From Shewanella seohaensis (GTDB lineage: Bacteria; Pseudomonadota; Gammaproteobacteria; Enterobacterales; Shewanellaceae), in contig NZ_CP104900.1 in NCBI RefSeq assembly GCF_025449215.1, positions 4,278,001-4,342,000 of the forward strand: DNA of 64,000 nt. Direction: 5' to 3'. Position numbers and translations under genes: made by a program. The first letter of the stretch is position 1. Every line of letters starts with the position of its first letter. The notes under the pieces were generated by a model. The model saw only the letters and a program-made list of their open reading frames with translations, did no database searches and had not been told where the DNA came from. This document shows positions 17,576-26,252 of this stretch, in pieces.

Positions 17576-20500
17576 ATGTTCAAAGCGAGTGAAGTGCTGG
17601 CAGGCCGCTACGATTCTGCCAATCTCGACGAACTGTTCAAAGCCGTCACCGACAACTACATTGTCGATGAAGAACAATACTTGTCAGAGCTAATCAAACT
17701 AGTGCCCTCCAGTGATGAAGCCATCGAGCGCGTCACTCGTCGTGCCCACGAACTGGTCAACAAAGTTCGTCAATTCGATAAGAAAGGTTTAATGGTTGGC
17801 ATCGACGCCTTCCTGCAGCAATACAGCCTAGAAACACAGGAAGGGATTATCCTGATGTGTTTAGCCGAAGCCCTGCTGCGTATTCCCGATGCGGCCACCG
17901 CCGACGCCTTGATTGAAGATAAACTCTCAGGCGCGAAATGGGATGAACACTTAAGCAAGAGCGATTCGGTTCTGGTTAACGCCTCCACTTGGGGCCTGAT
18001 GCTCACTGGCAAAATCGTCAAACTCGATAAAAAAATCGATGGTACGCCAAGCAACCTGTTAAACCGTTTAGTGAATCGTCTAGGTGAGCCTGTGATCCGC
18101 CAAGCCATGATGGCGGCGATGAAGATCATGGGTAAGCAGTTCGTTCTCGGCCGCACCATGAAAGAAGCGCTCAAGAACAGCGAAGACAAGCGTAAATTAG
18201 GTTACACCCATTCCTACGATATGCTGGGTGAAGCCGCGCTGACGCGTAAAGATGCCGAAAAATACTTTACCGATTATGCCAATGCGATTACCGAGTTAGG
18301 CGCGCAAAGCTATAACGAAAACGAATCTCCACGCCCAACTATTTCTATCAAGCTGTCGGCACTGCACCCACGTTACGAGGTCGCTAACGAAGACCGTGTA
18401 CTGACCGAGCTGTATGACACCGTTATTCGCTTAATTAAGTTAGCCCGTGGCTTAAATATCGGTATTTCTATCGACGCCGAAGAAGTTGACCGCCTCGAAC
18501 TGTCGCTAAAACTGTTCCAAAAACTGTTTAATTCTGACGCCACTAAGGGTTGGGGCTTACTCGGTATTGTGGTGCAAGCTTACTCTAAGCGCGCCCTGCC
18601 GGTGCTGGTATGGTTAACCCGCCTAGCGAAAGAGCAAGGCGACGAAATCCCCGTTCGCTTAGTGAAAGGCGCCTACTGGGATAGCGAGCTGAAATGGGCA
18701 CAACAAGCTGGCGAAGCTGCTTACCCACTCTACACCCGCAAAGCCGGTACTGACGTTTCTTACTTAGCCTGTGCGCGTTACCTGTTATCCGACGCCACCC
18801 GCGGCGCGATTTACCCACAATTTGCCAGCCACAACGCGCAAACCGTTGCCGCGATTTCCGATATGGCGGGCGATCGTAACCACGAGTTCCAACGCCTACA
18901 CGGTATGGGACAAGAGCTGTACGACACTATTCTGTCGGAAGCTGGCGCGAAAGCGGTACGTATCTACGCTCCAATCGGTGCCCATAAGGATCTGCTGCCC
19001 TACTTAGTGCGTCGCCTGCTGGAAAACGGTGCGAACACCTCGTTCGTACACAAGCTGGTCGACCCGAAAACCCCTATCGAGTCTTTAGTGGTTCACCCAC
19101 TGAAAACCCTGACAGGCTACAAAACCCTGGCTAACAACAAAATCGTTTTACCTACCGACATCTTCGGTAGCGATCGCAAAAATTCCAAGGGACTCAATAT
19201 GAACATCATTTCAGAAGCAGAGCCATTCTTCGCGGCCTTAGACAAATTCAAATCGACGCAGTGGCAAGCGGGCCCTCTGGTTAATGGTCAAACCTTAACT
19301 GGCGAGCACAAAACCGTGGTGAGCCCATTCGATACCACCCAAACCGTGGGTCAAGTGGCCTTTGCCGACAAAGCGGCTATCGAACAAGCTGTCGCCTCTG
19401 CCGATGCCGCGTTTGCAACTTGGACTCGTACTCCGGTTGAAGTGCGCGCCTCAGCCCTACAAAAGCTGGCGGATCTGTTAGAAGAAAACCGCGAAGAACT
19501 GATTGCCCTCTGTACCCGTGAAGCGGGCAAGAGCATTCAAGACGGTATCGACGAAGTGCGTGAGGCCGTAGACTTCTGCCGCTACTACGCGGTGCAAGCT
19601 AAGAAGCTGATGTCAAAACCTGAACTGCTCCCAGGCCCAACGGGTGAGTTAAACGAACTCTTCCTCCAAGGTCGCGGTGTGTTCGTCTGTATCAGCCCAT
19701 GGAACTTCCCATTAGCTATCTTCTTAGGCCAAGTTTCGGCAGCCCTCGCTGCAGGTAACACTGTAGTGGCTAAACCTGCTGAACAGACTTCTATCATTGG
19801 TTACCGCGCAGTGCAGCTCGCACACCAAGCGGGTATTCCAACGGACGTGCTGCAATATCTACCAGGCACTGGCGCTACCGTAGGTAACGCACTGACGGCT
19901 GATGAGCGCATCGGCGGCGTATGTTTTACCGGTTCAACTGGCACAGCCAAACTCATCAACCGCACACTGGCAAACCGTGAAGGCGCAATTATTCCGTTAA
20001 TCGCCGAAACTGGTGGTCAAAACGCTATGGTGGTTGACTCTACTTCTCAGCCAGAACAAGTGGTTAACGATGTAGTGTCTTCATCCTTCACCAGTGCGGG
20101 TCAACGCTGCTCGGCGCTGCGTGTACTCTTCCTACAGGAAGATATTGCAGACCGCGTTATCGACGTACTCCAAGGTGCAATGGATGAGTTAGTGATTGGC
20201 AACCCAAGTTCAGTGAAAACTGACGTAGGCCCAGTTATCGATGCGACCGCGAAGGCGAACCTTGACGCCCATATCGACCACATCAAGCAAGTGGGTAAGT
20301 TGATCAAGCAAATGTCTCTGCCAGCGGGTACCGAGAATGGCCACTTTGTGTCACCAACTGCCGTTGAAATTGACTCAATCAAAGTGCTTGAAAAAGAACA
20401 CTTTGGTCCAATCCTGCACGTGATCCGTTACAAGGCATCTGAACTTGCCCATGTGATCGATGAAATCAACAGCACAGGCTTTGGCTTAACTTTAGGCATC

Positions 20501-20755
20501 CACAGCCGTAACGAAGGCCACGCCCTCGAAGTGGCTGACAAGGTTAACGTAGGTAACGTGTACATTAACCGTAACCAAATCGGCGCAGTGGTTGGCGTAC
20601 AGCCTTTCGGCGGCCAAGGTCTGTCGGGCACAGGTCCAAAGGCCGGTGGTCCACACTACTTAACTCGCTTCGTGACTGAAAAGACTCGCACTAACAACAT
20701 CACCGCTATCGGTGGTAATGCGACCCTGTTGTCACTGGGTGATAGCGACGCCTAA
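17576..20755 (+). CDS. putA: Bifunctional proline dehydrogenase / P5C dehydrogenase
   Basis: A 1059-aa enzyme that oxidises proline to glutamate in two steps at the inner membrane face. Residues about 90-510 hold the FAD-dependent proline dehydrogenase (SIDAEEVDRLELSLKLF, RLVKGAYWDSE). Residues about 560-1050 hold the NAD-dependent aldehyde dehydrogenase with the Glu motif AETGGQNAMVV and the catalytic Cys motif TSAGQRCSALRV. It lacks the N-terminal ribbon-helix-helix of E. coli PutA, so it is not expected to repress its own gene. The start at 17576 is preferred because GGAAG is well spaced there; 17561 would add five residues. Confidence 0.96.
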   Translation: MFKASEVLAGRYDSANLDELFKAVTDNYIVDEEQYLSELIKLVPSSDEAIERVTRRAHELVNKVRQFDKKGLMVGIDAFLQQYSLETQEGIILMCLAEALLRIPDAATADALIEDKLSGAKWDEHLSKSDSVLVNASTWGLMLTGKIVKLDKKIDGTPSNLLNRLVNRLGEPVIRQAMMAAMKIMGKQFVLGRTMKEALKNSEDKRKLGYTHSYDMLGEAALTRKDAEKYFTDYANAITELGAQSYNENESPRPTISIKLSALHPRYEVANEDRVLTELYDTVIRLIKLARGLNIGISIDAEEVDRLELSLKLFQKLFNSDATKGWGLLGIVVQAYSKRALPVLVWLTRLAKEQGDEIPVRLVKGAYWDSELKWAQQAGEAAYPLYTRKAGTDVSYLACARYLLSDATRGAIYPQFASHNAQTVAAISDMAGDRNHEFQRLHGMGQELYDTILSEAGAKAVRIYAPIGAHKDLLPYLVRRLLENGANTSFVHKLVDPKTPIESLVVHPLKTLTGYKTLANNKIVLPTDIFGSDRKNSKGLNMNIISEAEPFFAALDKFKSTQWQAGPLVNGQTLTGEHKTVVSPFDTTQTVGQVAFADKAAIEQAVASADAAFATWTRTPVEVRASALQKLADLLEENREELIALCTREAGKSIQDGIDEVREAVDFCRYYAVQAKKLMSKPELLPGPTGELNELFLQGRGVFVCISPWNFPLAIFLGQVSAALAAGNTVVAKPAEQTSIIGYRAVQLAHQAGIPTDVLQYLPGTGATVGNALTADERIGGVCFTGSTGTAKLINRTLANREGAIIPLIAETGGQNAMVVDSTSQPEQVVNDVVSSSFTSAGQRCSALRVLFLQEDIADRVIDVLQGAMDELVIGNPSSVKTDVGPVIDATAKANLDAHIDHIKQVGKLIKQMSLPAGTENGHFVSPTAVEIDSIKVLEKEHFGPILHVIRYKASELAHVIDEINSTGFGLTLGIHSRNEGHALEVADKVNVGNVYINRNQIGAVVGVQPFGGQGLSGTGPKAGGPHYLTRFVTEKTRTNNITAIGGNATLLSLGDSDA

Positions 20756-20779
20756 GTCCTAATGACTTATTGATAAACG

Positions 20780-20806
20780 AAAGCCAGACTCTGTCTGGCT
20801 TTTTTA
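20780..20806 (+). terminator. putA terminator
   Basis: AAAGCCAGAC-TCT-GTCTGGCTTT followed by a T run, 24 bp after the putA stop. It marks the left edge of the conserved backbone before the accessory block. Confidence 0.88.
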
Positions 20807-21405
20807 TTGGCGAATAAATACTTACAGCTAAATGCAATTCCATAAATAATTATATCAATCAATTACTTTGGCATCATTTGAGGGATGATTTTTAGATATC
20901 TGAATATTATGGGAGTCTTCGCATTTTTCATTTGAGTTTATCAATCAAAAGCAAAGTCGTGGGGCTTCACCCCACACCCGACCAAGGAGGACTGCTCGTC
21001 CTATCAAAAACGTCCATGTTAAATAGCCAGCTCGATATCCCTATCTCGCGCTCAAAGCGACTTTTAGCCTTCGCCCTTGGATGCTCCAAGACGCCCCTAG
21101 CGAAGTTACTGCGTTGGTTAGTGGCTTCGCAGGGGAAGGTGAACTCCTGAAATTACAGTGCCAGCTGTTAATCTGAAAAGAGTTCTACCTGTCCTTCTTT
21201 GTGAGCAGCTGAAGGGCGCTGAATATAAGGTCTTGGATATGTTCATGCCGCCATAGTGTGGCGGCATGAGAGAAAGCGGGGTTTATGGTGGTTTAGTCAT
21301 TGCACAAGTAAATGAATCTCAAATGATTCCAATGGGATTACGCTTCGGTTAGCATAAGATTAACTGCTTATAAATGATGACTTCATAAATAACATGGAGA
21401 TACAA
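20807..21405. other. Gene-free stretch upstream of the OLD-type gene
   Basis: No convincing gene is present. It holds the inverted, truncated repeat copy 1 (20953-21145), a perfect hairpin CATGCCGCCA-TAGTG-TGGCGGCATG at 21244-21268, and A+T-rich sequence before the OLD-type gene that should contain its promoter, although no clear -35/-10 pair stands out. Confidence 0.6.
20953..21145 (-). repeat. Structured interspersed repeat, copy 1 (inverted, truncated)
   Basis: On the minus strand this copy shares the palindromic tail TCGGGTGTGGGGTGAAGCCC with copies 2 and 3. It also shares GTTCACCTTCCCCTGCGAAG with copy 3, and the GTAACTTCGCTAGGG block. The head containing GGCACAGATCTTCGGGGA is missing. 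The interior differs from the other copies. Confidence 0.8.
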
Positions 21406-23253
21406 ATGAGTTTCCCTATCACGGTTACTGCCAATATTGATAGCCAAGCAGTAAATAGCACTCTAGAAATAATTCTTCACAATGGATTGACTACCCTAAT
21501 TGGCCCAAATGGTTCAGGAAAAACACATATTTTACGTTCATTAAAATATGCCCTCCTTCCCCATTTAGAAAACAAAAAGGTTCGTTTCTTGTCTGCTGGC
21601 AGAATGAGCCCACTTGAGAACTACCGCTCAGATTACGGTGGATATGGTGGAAATCCAGATTTTGATCGTGCTCGACTAGGAAGCTCATCTGATACAAGCA
21701 GAAGACATTCAATTGAAACTTTAAACGGTGATTTTCAAACCTTATCCCAACGTGCAGATATACTAATTAAAATCCAAGAGCGATTACGCAAGCTCTTCAA
21801 CAAAGATATCGTGCTCGATTGGGATTCCAATGGCCTCAAAGCATCATTCATTAATCTAGATAATCCTGATAGTCAGTATTCATCAGGTAAAGAAGCCTCA
21901 GGTTTAATTCATTTAGTTGGGATATTATCTGCATTGTATGATGATGAAGTAGGGGCATTACTTATTGATGAACCAGAGGTTTCTCTCCATCCACAACTTC
22001 AATCATTCCTTCTGCAAGAAATAATTAATGCATCTGGACATCCAAATGAAGGTGGATATAAAAAAATCATAGTAATTGCGACCCACTCTACAGAAATGTT
22101 TAAGATCAATAAACCATCAGATCTACCATCAATTATCTTTTGTCACGGCATATCAAAACCACCAGTACAAATCCCAACAGATGCTGGCGAATTAAACAAT
22201 AGAAAAGTAAAAGAACTTATCGCTCGACTAGGTCAGGAGCATAAACTCGCCCTATTCTCAAAGCGCCCCTTACTTGTGGAAGGCCCATCCGATATTTTTA
22301 TATGTAGTGCCTTATCAAATATTTTTGATATTCATCTTGAAGCGGCTGGCTCTCAACTTTTACCTGTCATAGGTAAAGGACAGATGTCAGTCGTCGCAAA
22401 GCTCTTTAGGTTAATGGGCAAAGAACCTGTAGCCTTGGTTGATGCTGATGGTATTGCAGATGGAACAGCTCTCGTCAGTGGTTACTTAGTTGGGAATACA
22501 TATGCTGATGAACTTGCAAGTGAGTCTGGGGCAGCCACGGCAAATGATATGGCTACAGATATTTACAATGACTTCTGCAGACTTGTTACCAATGAATGGA
22601 ATAGCATAGCCATATTAGCTGAGCAACATCCATACTGGATTAACAAATCTCAAGATGATGATCTTATAGTTTCAAAACGCAGAGCAACATTCTGTACACT
22701 TTTTACACATGAAGATGAAGAACTGCCCCAACCATTCATTTCAATTAAAAGAAGACTTACAGCACTTTTAAACATTTTGGAAAAATGCGGTCTCTTTATT
22801 CTTAGGAAAGGATCCATTGAATCATATTACTTAACATCAGATCAAAATACCTCTATAGGTAAACCGAATGCTGCCATTGATGAAATTGACTCATTCTACA
22901 GCATTAACAAGTCTGATTTAACAACGTCATATGGAGATGTCATCAGATGCATTACTCATGCTGCAATGACTCAAAAAATAAGTGAGGCCGAAGCACTAAG
23001 AGCACTAATCCTTGCCATTGTATCTCCTGCGCATGAGATGTTTAAGAGCACTCCTACATCAACTCACTTCAATGCTTTAGCTAGGTCAATCCTTGGCGGA
23101 CGTTCAGAAATGTTTGATCTAGCAGTTAAAAATGACAGGCTCATCATTACTATTAAAAGTAATATCCTTGACGTTGATAGCTTCCCTGTTGAACTCAGCA
23201 GGGATGACAATGTACCTCAAGTTATTAACAGAGCTCTAGGTATCACCTCTTAA
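21406..23253 (+). CDS. OLD-family ATPase/TOPRIM endonuclease (probable defence gene)
   Basis: A 615-aa protein with a complete ABC/SMC-type ATPase followed by a TOPRIM domain. Walker A GPNGSGKT is at about 33-40, a degenerate signature SSGKEASGL at about 165, Walker B LLIDEPEVSLHPQ at about 185, and the switch His IATHS at about 225. The TOPRIM Glu (LLVEGPSD) is near 290 and the DAD motif (ALVDADG) near 346. This is the layout of OLD overcoming-lysogenization-defect nucleases. No UvrD-like GajB partner follows, so it looks like a stand-alone (class 1-like) member. The start at 21406 has GGAG six bases upstream. It is A+T-rich compared with its neighbours and bounded by repeats, so it was probably acquired. 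DNA cleavage and anti-phage activity are inferred. Confidence 0.85.
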   Translation: MSFPITVTANIDSQAVNSTLEIILHNGLTTLIGPNGSGKTHILRSLKYALLPHLENKKVRFLSAGRMSPLENYRSDYGGYGGNPDFDRARLGSSSDTSRRHSIETLNGDFQTLSQRADILIKIQERLRKLFNKDIVLDWDSNGLKASFINLDNPDSQYSSGKEASGLIHLVGILSALYDDEVGALLIDEPEVSLHPQLQSFLLQEIINASGHPNEGGYKKIIVIATHSTEMFKINKPSDLPSIIFCHGISKPPVQIPTDAGELNNRKVKELIARLGQEHKLALFSKRPLLVEGPSDIFICSALSNIFDIHLEAAGSQLLPVIGKGQMSVVAKLFRLMGKEPVALVDADGIADGTALVSGYLVGNTYADELASESGAATANDMATDIYNDFCRLVTNEWNSIAILAEQHPYWINKSQDDDLIVSKRRATFCTLFTHEDEELPQPFISIKRRLTALLNILEKCGLFILRKGSIESYYLTSDQNTSIGKPNAAIDEIDSFYSINKSDLTTSYGDVIRCITHAAMTQKISEAEALRALILAIVSPAHEMFKSTPTSTHFNALARSILGGRSEMFDLAVKNDRLIITIKSNILDVDSFPVELSRDDNVPQVINRALGITS

Positions 23254-23483
23254 TAAACAGACCAGCAGTCCTCGGAAAGACAGGACAGGCACAGATCTTC
23301 GGGGATTAATAGCTCGCACTGTTGCGTCAGAAGTTCACCCTCCCTCGGAGTTGCCGCAGGGCATTTGCGGTCGTTGCGTGAGCGAGGCATGGATAATGGA
23401 ATGGACCCATCCACTTTTAATCGGCCTCGCAATGGGCCACGATGTAGTCGCTAAAACTCATCAGAAAGAGGACGGGTCCACCT

Positions 23484-24491
23484 ATGAAGATTACTACAAT
23501 TGGTTTAGATATCGCAAAGTCTGTTTTTCATGCTGTTGGTGTCGATAAAGCTGGCAAGTTAATCAAAAAGAAAATGCTTAGACGCAAAGACTTGCTTCCC
23601 TCTCTTGCTCAAATTGAGCCGTGCCTAATTGTGATGGAAGCCTGTGGTGGAGCAAATTACTGGGCCAGAGAATTTCAGCTGTTGGGCCATAACGTCAAGC
23701 TAATCGCACCTCAATTTGTCGTGCCTTTTCGGCAAGGTAACAAAAATGACTACAACGATGCCTTAGCCATCGCTGAAGCTGCGCAGCGACCCAACATGCG
23801 GTTTGTAAAACCCAAAAGCGTCGAGCAGCAAGATGTGCAACTGCTCCACCGTATGCGTGAGCGATTAACTAAGCAATCAACAGCGTTAATCAACCAAGTG
23901 CGAGGCATGTTAGCAGAATACGGCATCGTGATAGCCAAAAGTAAATCGGCTTTTAAAGTACAGTTCCCAGATATTTTAGCGGATGAAACCAATGCGCTGA
24001 CCACCAAAGGTCGGGCCATTTTTTATCAGTTATATGAAGAGTTTAGTGATATAGAAAAACGGCTTAAGGGTTGTGATGCCCAAGTACTCACTGAAACTAA
24101 AAACAATGTGATTTGCCAGCGTTTAGAGACTATCCCAGGTATTGGTCCCGTCACCGCTACCGCCTTTTATGCCGCCGCAGGTGATGGTAAAGATTTCACT
24201 AATGGTAGGCACTTTTCAGCTTGGTGTGCCAAGCAACACAGCAGTGGAGGTAAAGACAACCTCCTTGGAATAAGCAAACGGGGAAATGCGTATTTACGCA
24301 CCCTGTTCATTCACGGCGCCAGAGCGGTGTTGCAACACAGCCAGAATAAGCAAGATAAGTTTAGTTGCTGGGCAATCCAGTTAGCAGAGCGCCGAGGCTT
24401 TAACCGAGCTTGTGTGGCCGTCGCCAATAAGCTCGCCAGAATGGCATGGGTTATCGCGGCGCATGACGAAGAATATCGACTTCCAGTATAG
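23484..24491 (+). CDS. IS110/IS1111-family DEDD transposase
   Basis: A 335-aa recombinase. The RuvC-like DEDD domain has Asp-9 in TTIGLDIAK, Glu near 52 in VMEACGG, and Asp residues near 89-93 in NKNDYNDALAIAEA. The C-terminal transposase_20 domain contains LETIPGIGPVTA (helix-hairpin-helix-like) and the serine region CAKQHSSGGK near 254, the second half of the composite active site. The length is complete and there are no frameshifts, so it may be active. GAGGA precedes the ATG. Confidence 0.95.
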   Translation: MKITTIGLDIAKSVFHAVGVDKAGKLIKKKMLRRKDLLPSLAQIEPCLIVMEACGGANYWAREFQLLGHNVKLIAPQFVVPFRQGNKNDYNDALAIAEAAQRPNMRFVKPKSVEQQDVQLLHRMRERLTKQSTALINQVRGMLAEYGIVIAKSKSAFKVQFPDILADETNALTTKGRAIFYQLYEEFSDIEKRLKGCDAQVLTETKNNVICQRLETIPGIGPVTATAFYAAAGDGKDFTNGRHFSAWCAKQHSSGGKDNLLGISKRGNAYLRTLFIHGARAVLQHSQNKQDKFSCWAIQLAERRGFNRACVAVANKLARMAWVIAAHDEEYRLPV

Positions 24492-24742
24492 TGCTGAATA
24501 GATTCAATAAACGTTAATAATTAACCAACCAGCAAGTTGCTAAGACACTTGATTTGATGATGAGACAGTCAGACTGATCTACTGAAAACCTTAGTCGGGC
24601 ATAGGCTCATAATGAAGCCGCAAGGATGATAAGGGCAGTAGAAGCAGATATCCATCAGGGCCAGAGAGATCCCTCAACAACAGGCCGGATATATGGGTGC
24701 AATGAACTCTTCTCAAAATCGCTATCGAATGTCTTGCAAACC
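24492..24742 (+). ncRNA. Probable guide (bridge/seek) RNA region of the IS1111-type element
   Basis: In IS1111-group elements the structured target-guiding RNA is encoded in the long non-coding stretch after the transposase; this stretch is about 250 nt. It contains GGCATA (24598-24603) and ATATCCAT (24648-24655). Both match the complement of the rejoined target GGCATGGATATGCC around the insertion. The exact ends of the RNA and its loops cannot be set by eye. Confidence 0.5.
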
Positions 24743-25001
24743 GGATGGGTCCATATATGCCGAGATAGCGTCAGTCGAATCAGGGACGAGCGTCTGACGC
24801 GATAGCATAAGAACGCTTAATGGCCAAGGGGCTTTCAACTCCGTTGGGGACGCCGGGGGATATCCAAAAGGGGAACAGGCGCTTTTCCCCTTTTGGTCGG
24901 GTGTGGGGTGAAGCCCCACGACGTTGATTCACCTCGGCCGAAAGGCCGCAATTACTCATATACCCACCGCGATAAGCTTGCCAATTCAAACACCAAAAAA
25001 G

Positions 25002-25625
25002 ATGGAACAACCACAACTCTTTTGCGGAACGATGATGGTAAAAATACTCCATTACATTCAATGTCTTATAGTATTTTCTATTACAATACTTTTGAGTTAC
25101 ATGATTTTCAAAAAAATCGCAGAAAACCAACCGTTAGCTGCGGTCCTATACTTCTTGGTTGCGTTATTAGTCACCATTCCTTTTTTCCTACGTATAAACC
25201 CGTTCACTCTTTATGAAGGATATTGGGAGACAATTTGTGCAATATTTATGGTTGTCGGTATTATTGCTGCAATCATAGCCAGTCCAATATTTGACTTTTC
25301 AAGTACAAAAACAGACTTAAGCCTGATGACACAATCAATCACCAATAAGAATTGTCCATATGAAAAGCAACGTGATGTTCAAAAGAGAAATGAATATTAC
25401 AATTTGAATGAAATCCTGTTGAAAAAGTGTGCACTTCAATCTAACCGTGATCAACTTGAATTTGTTATAAACATTTCAAAAGCAACATATTTAGATCCAG
25501 TTACGGGGACAATTGATAGCTTATACAACGATTTAAATTTGCGTGAAAAACCAATGACCTGCCAAGATATTGCAAAAATCATGGACTCATTATGTCCCGG
25601 CCACTTAATAATTAGAACGAACTAA
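25002..25625 (+). CDS. Unknown membrane protein with three helices (accessory)
   Basis: A protein of about 207 aa (197 aa if it starts at 25032). Three transmembrane segments occupy the first 110 residues: HYIQCLIVFSITILLSYMIF, PLAAVLYFLVALLVTIPFFL and AIFMVVGIIAAIIASPIF. A soluble tail of about 95 residues follows, with four Cys and no motif I recognise. Codon use is A+T-rich, like the OLD-type gene and unlike the flanking chromosome. It is the only gene between repeat copies 2 and 3, which are in direct orientation. The open frame reaches back into the repeat (TTG at 24924), but an internal ATG is more likely. Confidence 0.65.
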   Translation: MEQPQLFCGTMMVKILHYIQCLIVFSITILLSYMIFKKIAENQPLAAVLYFLVALLVTIPFFLRINPFTLYEGYWETICAIFMVVGIIAAIIASPIFDFSSTKTDLSLMTQSITNKNCPYEKQRDVQKRNEYYNLNEILLKKCALQSNRDQLEFVINISKATYLDPVTGTIDSLYNDLNLREKPMTCQDIAKIMDSLCPGHLIIRTN

Positions 25626-25654
25626 GTTCTAACCATTAACAAAAAGATGGGACA

Positions 25655-25972
25655 AAAGACAAGACAGGCACAGATCTTCGGGGACTAATAGCTCGCACAG
25701 TTGCGTCAGAAGTTCACCTTCCCCTGCGAAGTTGCTGAAGGGCGTTGAAGAAAATCGCGTGACGCAGATAGGACGTCTGCGTAGCTTTCGGGGGAAGGGA
25801 CGCCCCATCGGAAGCGTTAGCTATTTTCGAATAAGCACGAAGCCACTCATCAATGCATGTAACTTCGCTAGGGACGCCGGGGATTTCCAAAAGGGGAACA
25901 GGCGTTTTTCCCCTTTTGGTCGGGTGTGGGGTGAAGCCCCACGACTTTGATTCACCTCGGCCGAACGGCCGC
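25655..25972 (+). repeat. Structured interspersed repeat, copy 3 (intact, about 318 bp)
   Basis: An uninterrupted copy. It has the head GGCACAGATCTTCGGGGA, a variable core, and a right end with two hairpins: CCAAAAGGGGAA pairing with TTCCCCTTTTGG, and GTGGGG-TGAAG-CCCCAC. It closes with CGGCCGAACGGCCG. It contains no gene; a 72-codon frame inside it is not credible. Confidence 0.8.
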
Positions 25973-26252
25973 CATTTAACGCAATAGCATTAAGGACACT
26001 TAATCCTCAAGCGCCCCGCTCCGAGGTATGACCCCAACGCATTTTTCTCACTCACTTACCTCACATGAATTTCCTCAAAACTGAGTCTCACTAAGCAAGA
26101 CGTTTGAAAGCCAATGTGAGCGGCTTCAAATTGTGAATAGGTGAGATTTGAAAGCGATATGAGGGGATTGCGCCTAAGAGATAAAAACCTTCATAATCGC
26201 CATTCAATCAACCGATTTTTTACTTTCTCAAAGTCACTTTCTCAAGGCAGCT
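25973..26252. other. Gene-free stretch before the DUF599 gene
   Basis: No gene is supported. The sequence leads up to the DUF599 gene and presumably carries its promoter; I see no clear -35/-10 pair. It marks the right edge of the accessory block. Confidence 0.5.

Larger units (their letters stand above)
23395..24755 (+). mobile_element. IS110-family (IS1111-group) insertion sequence
   Basis: An element of about 1.36 kb made of a DEDD transposase gene and a roughly 250-nt downstream non-coding region. Perfect 12-bp inverted repeats ATGGACCCATCC (23401-23412) and GGATGGGTCCAT (24743-24754) lie at or just inside the ends, as in the IS1111 group. No target duplication is seen, as expected. Outer ends are placed to within a few bases by rejoining the flanks to ...GCATGGAT/ATGCCGAG... 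It has inserted inside repeat copy 2. Confidence 0.85.
23276..24949 (+). repeat. Structured interspersed repeat, copy 2 (interrupted by an IS1111-type element)
   Basis: The left part 23276-23394 and the right part 24756-24949 together make about 313 bp, the same length as the intact copy 3. The left end shares GGCACAGATCTTCGGGGA, TAATAGCTCGCAC and TTGCGTCAGAAGTTCACC with copy 3. The right end shares CCAAAAGGGGAACAGGCG, the palindromic tail TCGGGTGTGGGGTGAAGCCC, TTGATTCACCTCGGCCGA and AGGCCGC. The interior is not conserved. Confidence 0.8.

Noticed and set aside
25732..25950. 72-aa protein inside repeat copy 3
   Set aside because: It lies entirely within the structured repeat and is made of palindromic DNA; not conserved in copy 2.
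20953..25972. Integron-like gene-cassette array with attC sites
   Set aside because: Single genes between repeats resemble cassettes, but the repeats are too long, copy 1 is inverted, no integrase is present, and I find no GTTRRRY/RYYYAAC boundary motifs.
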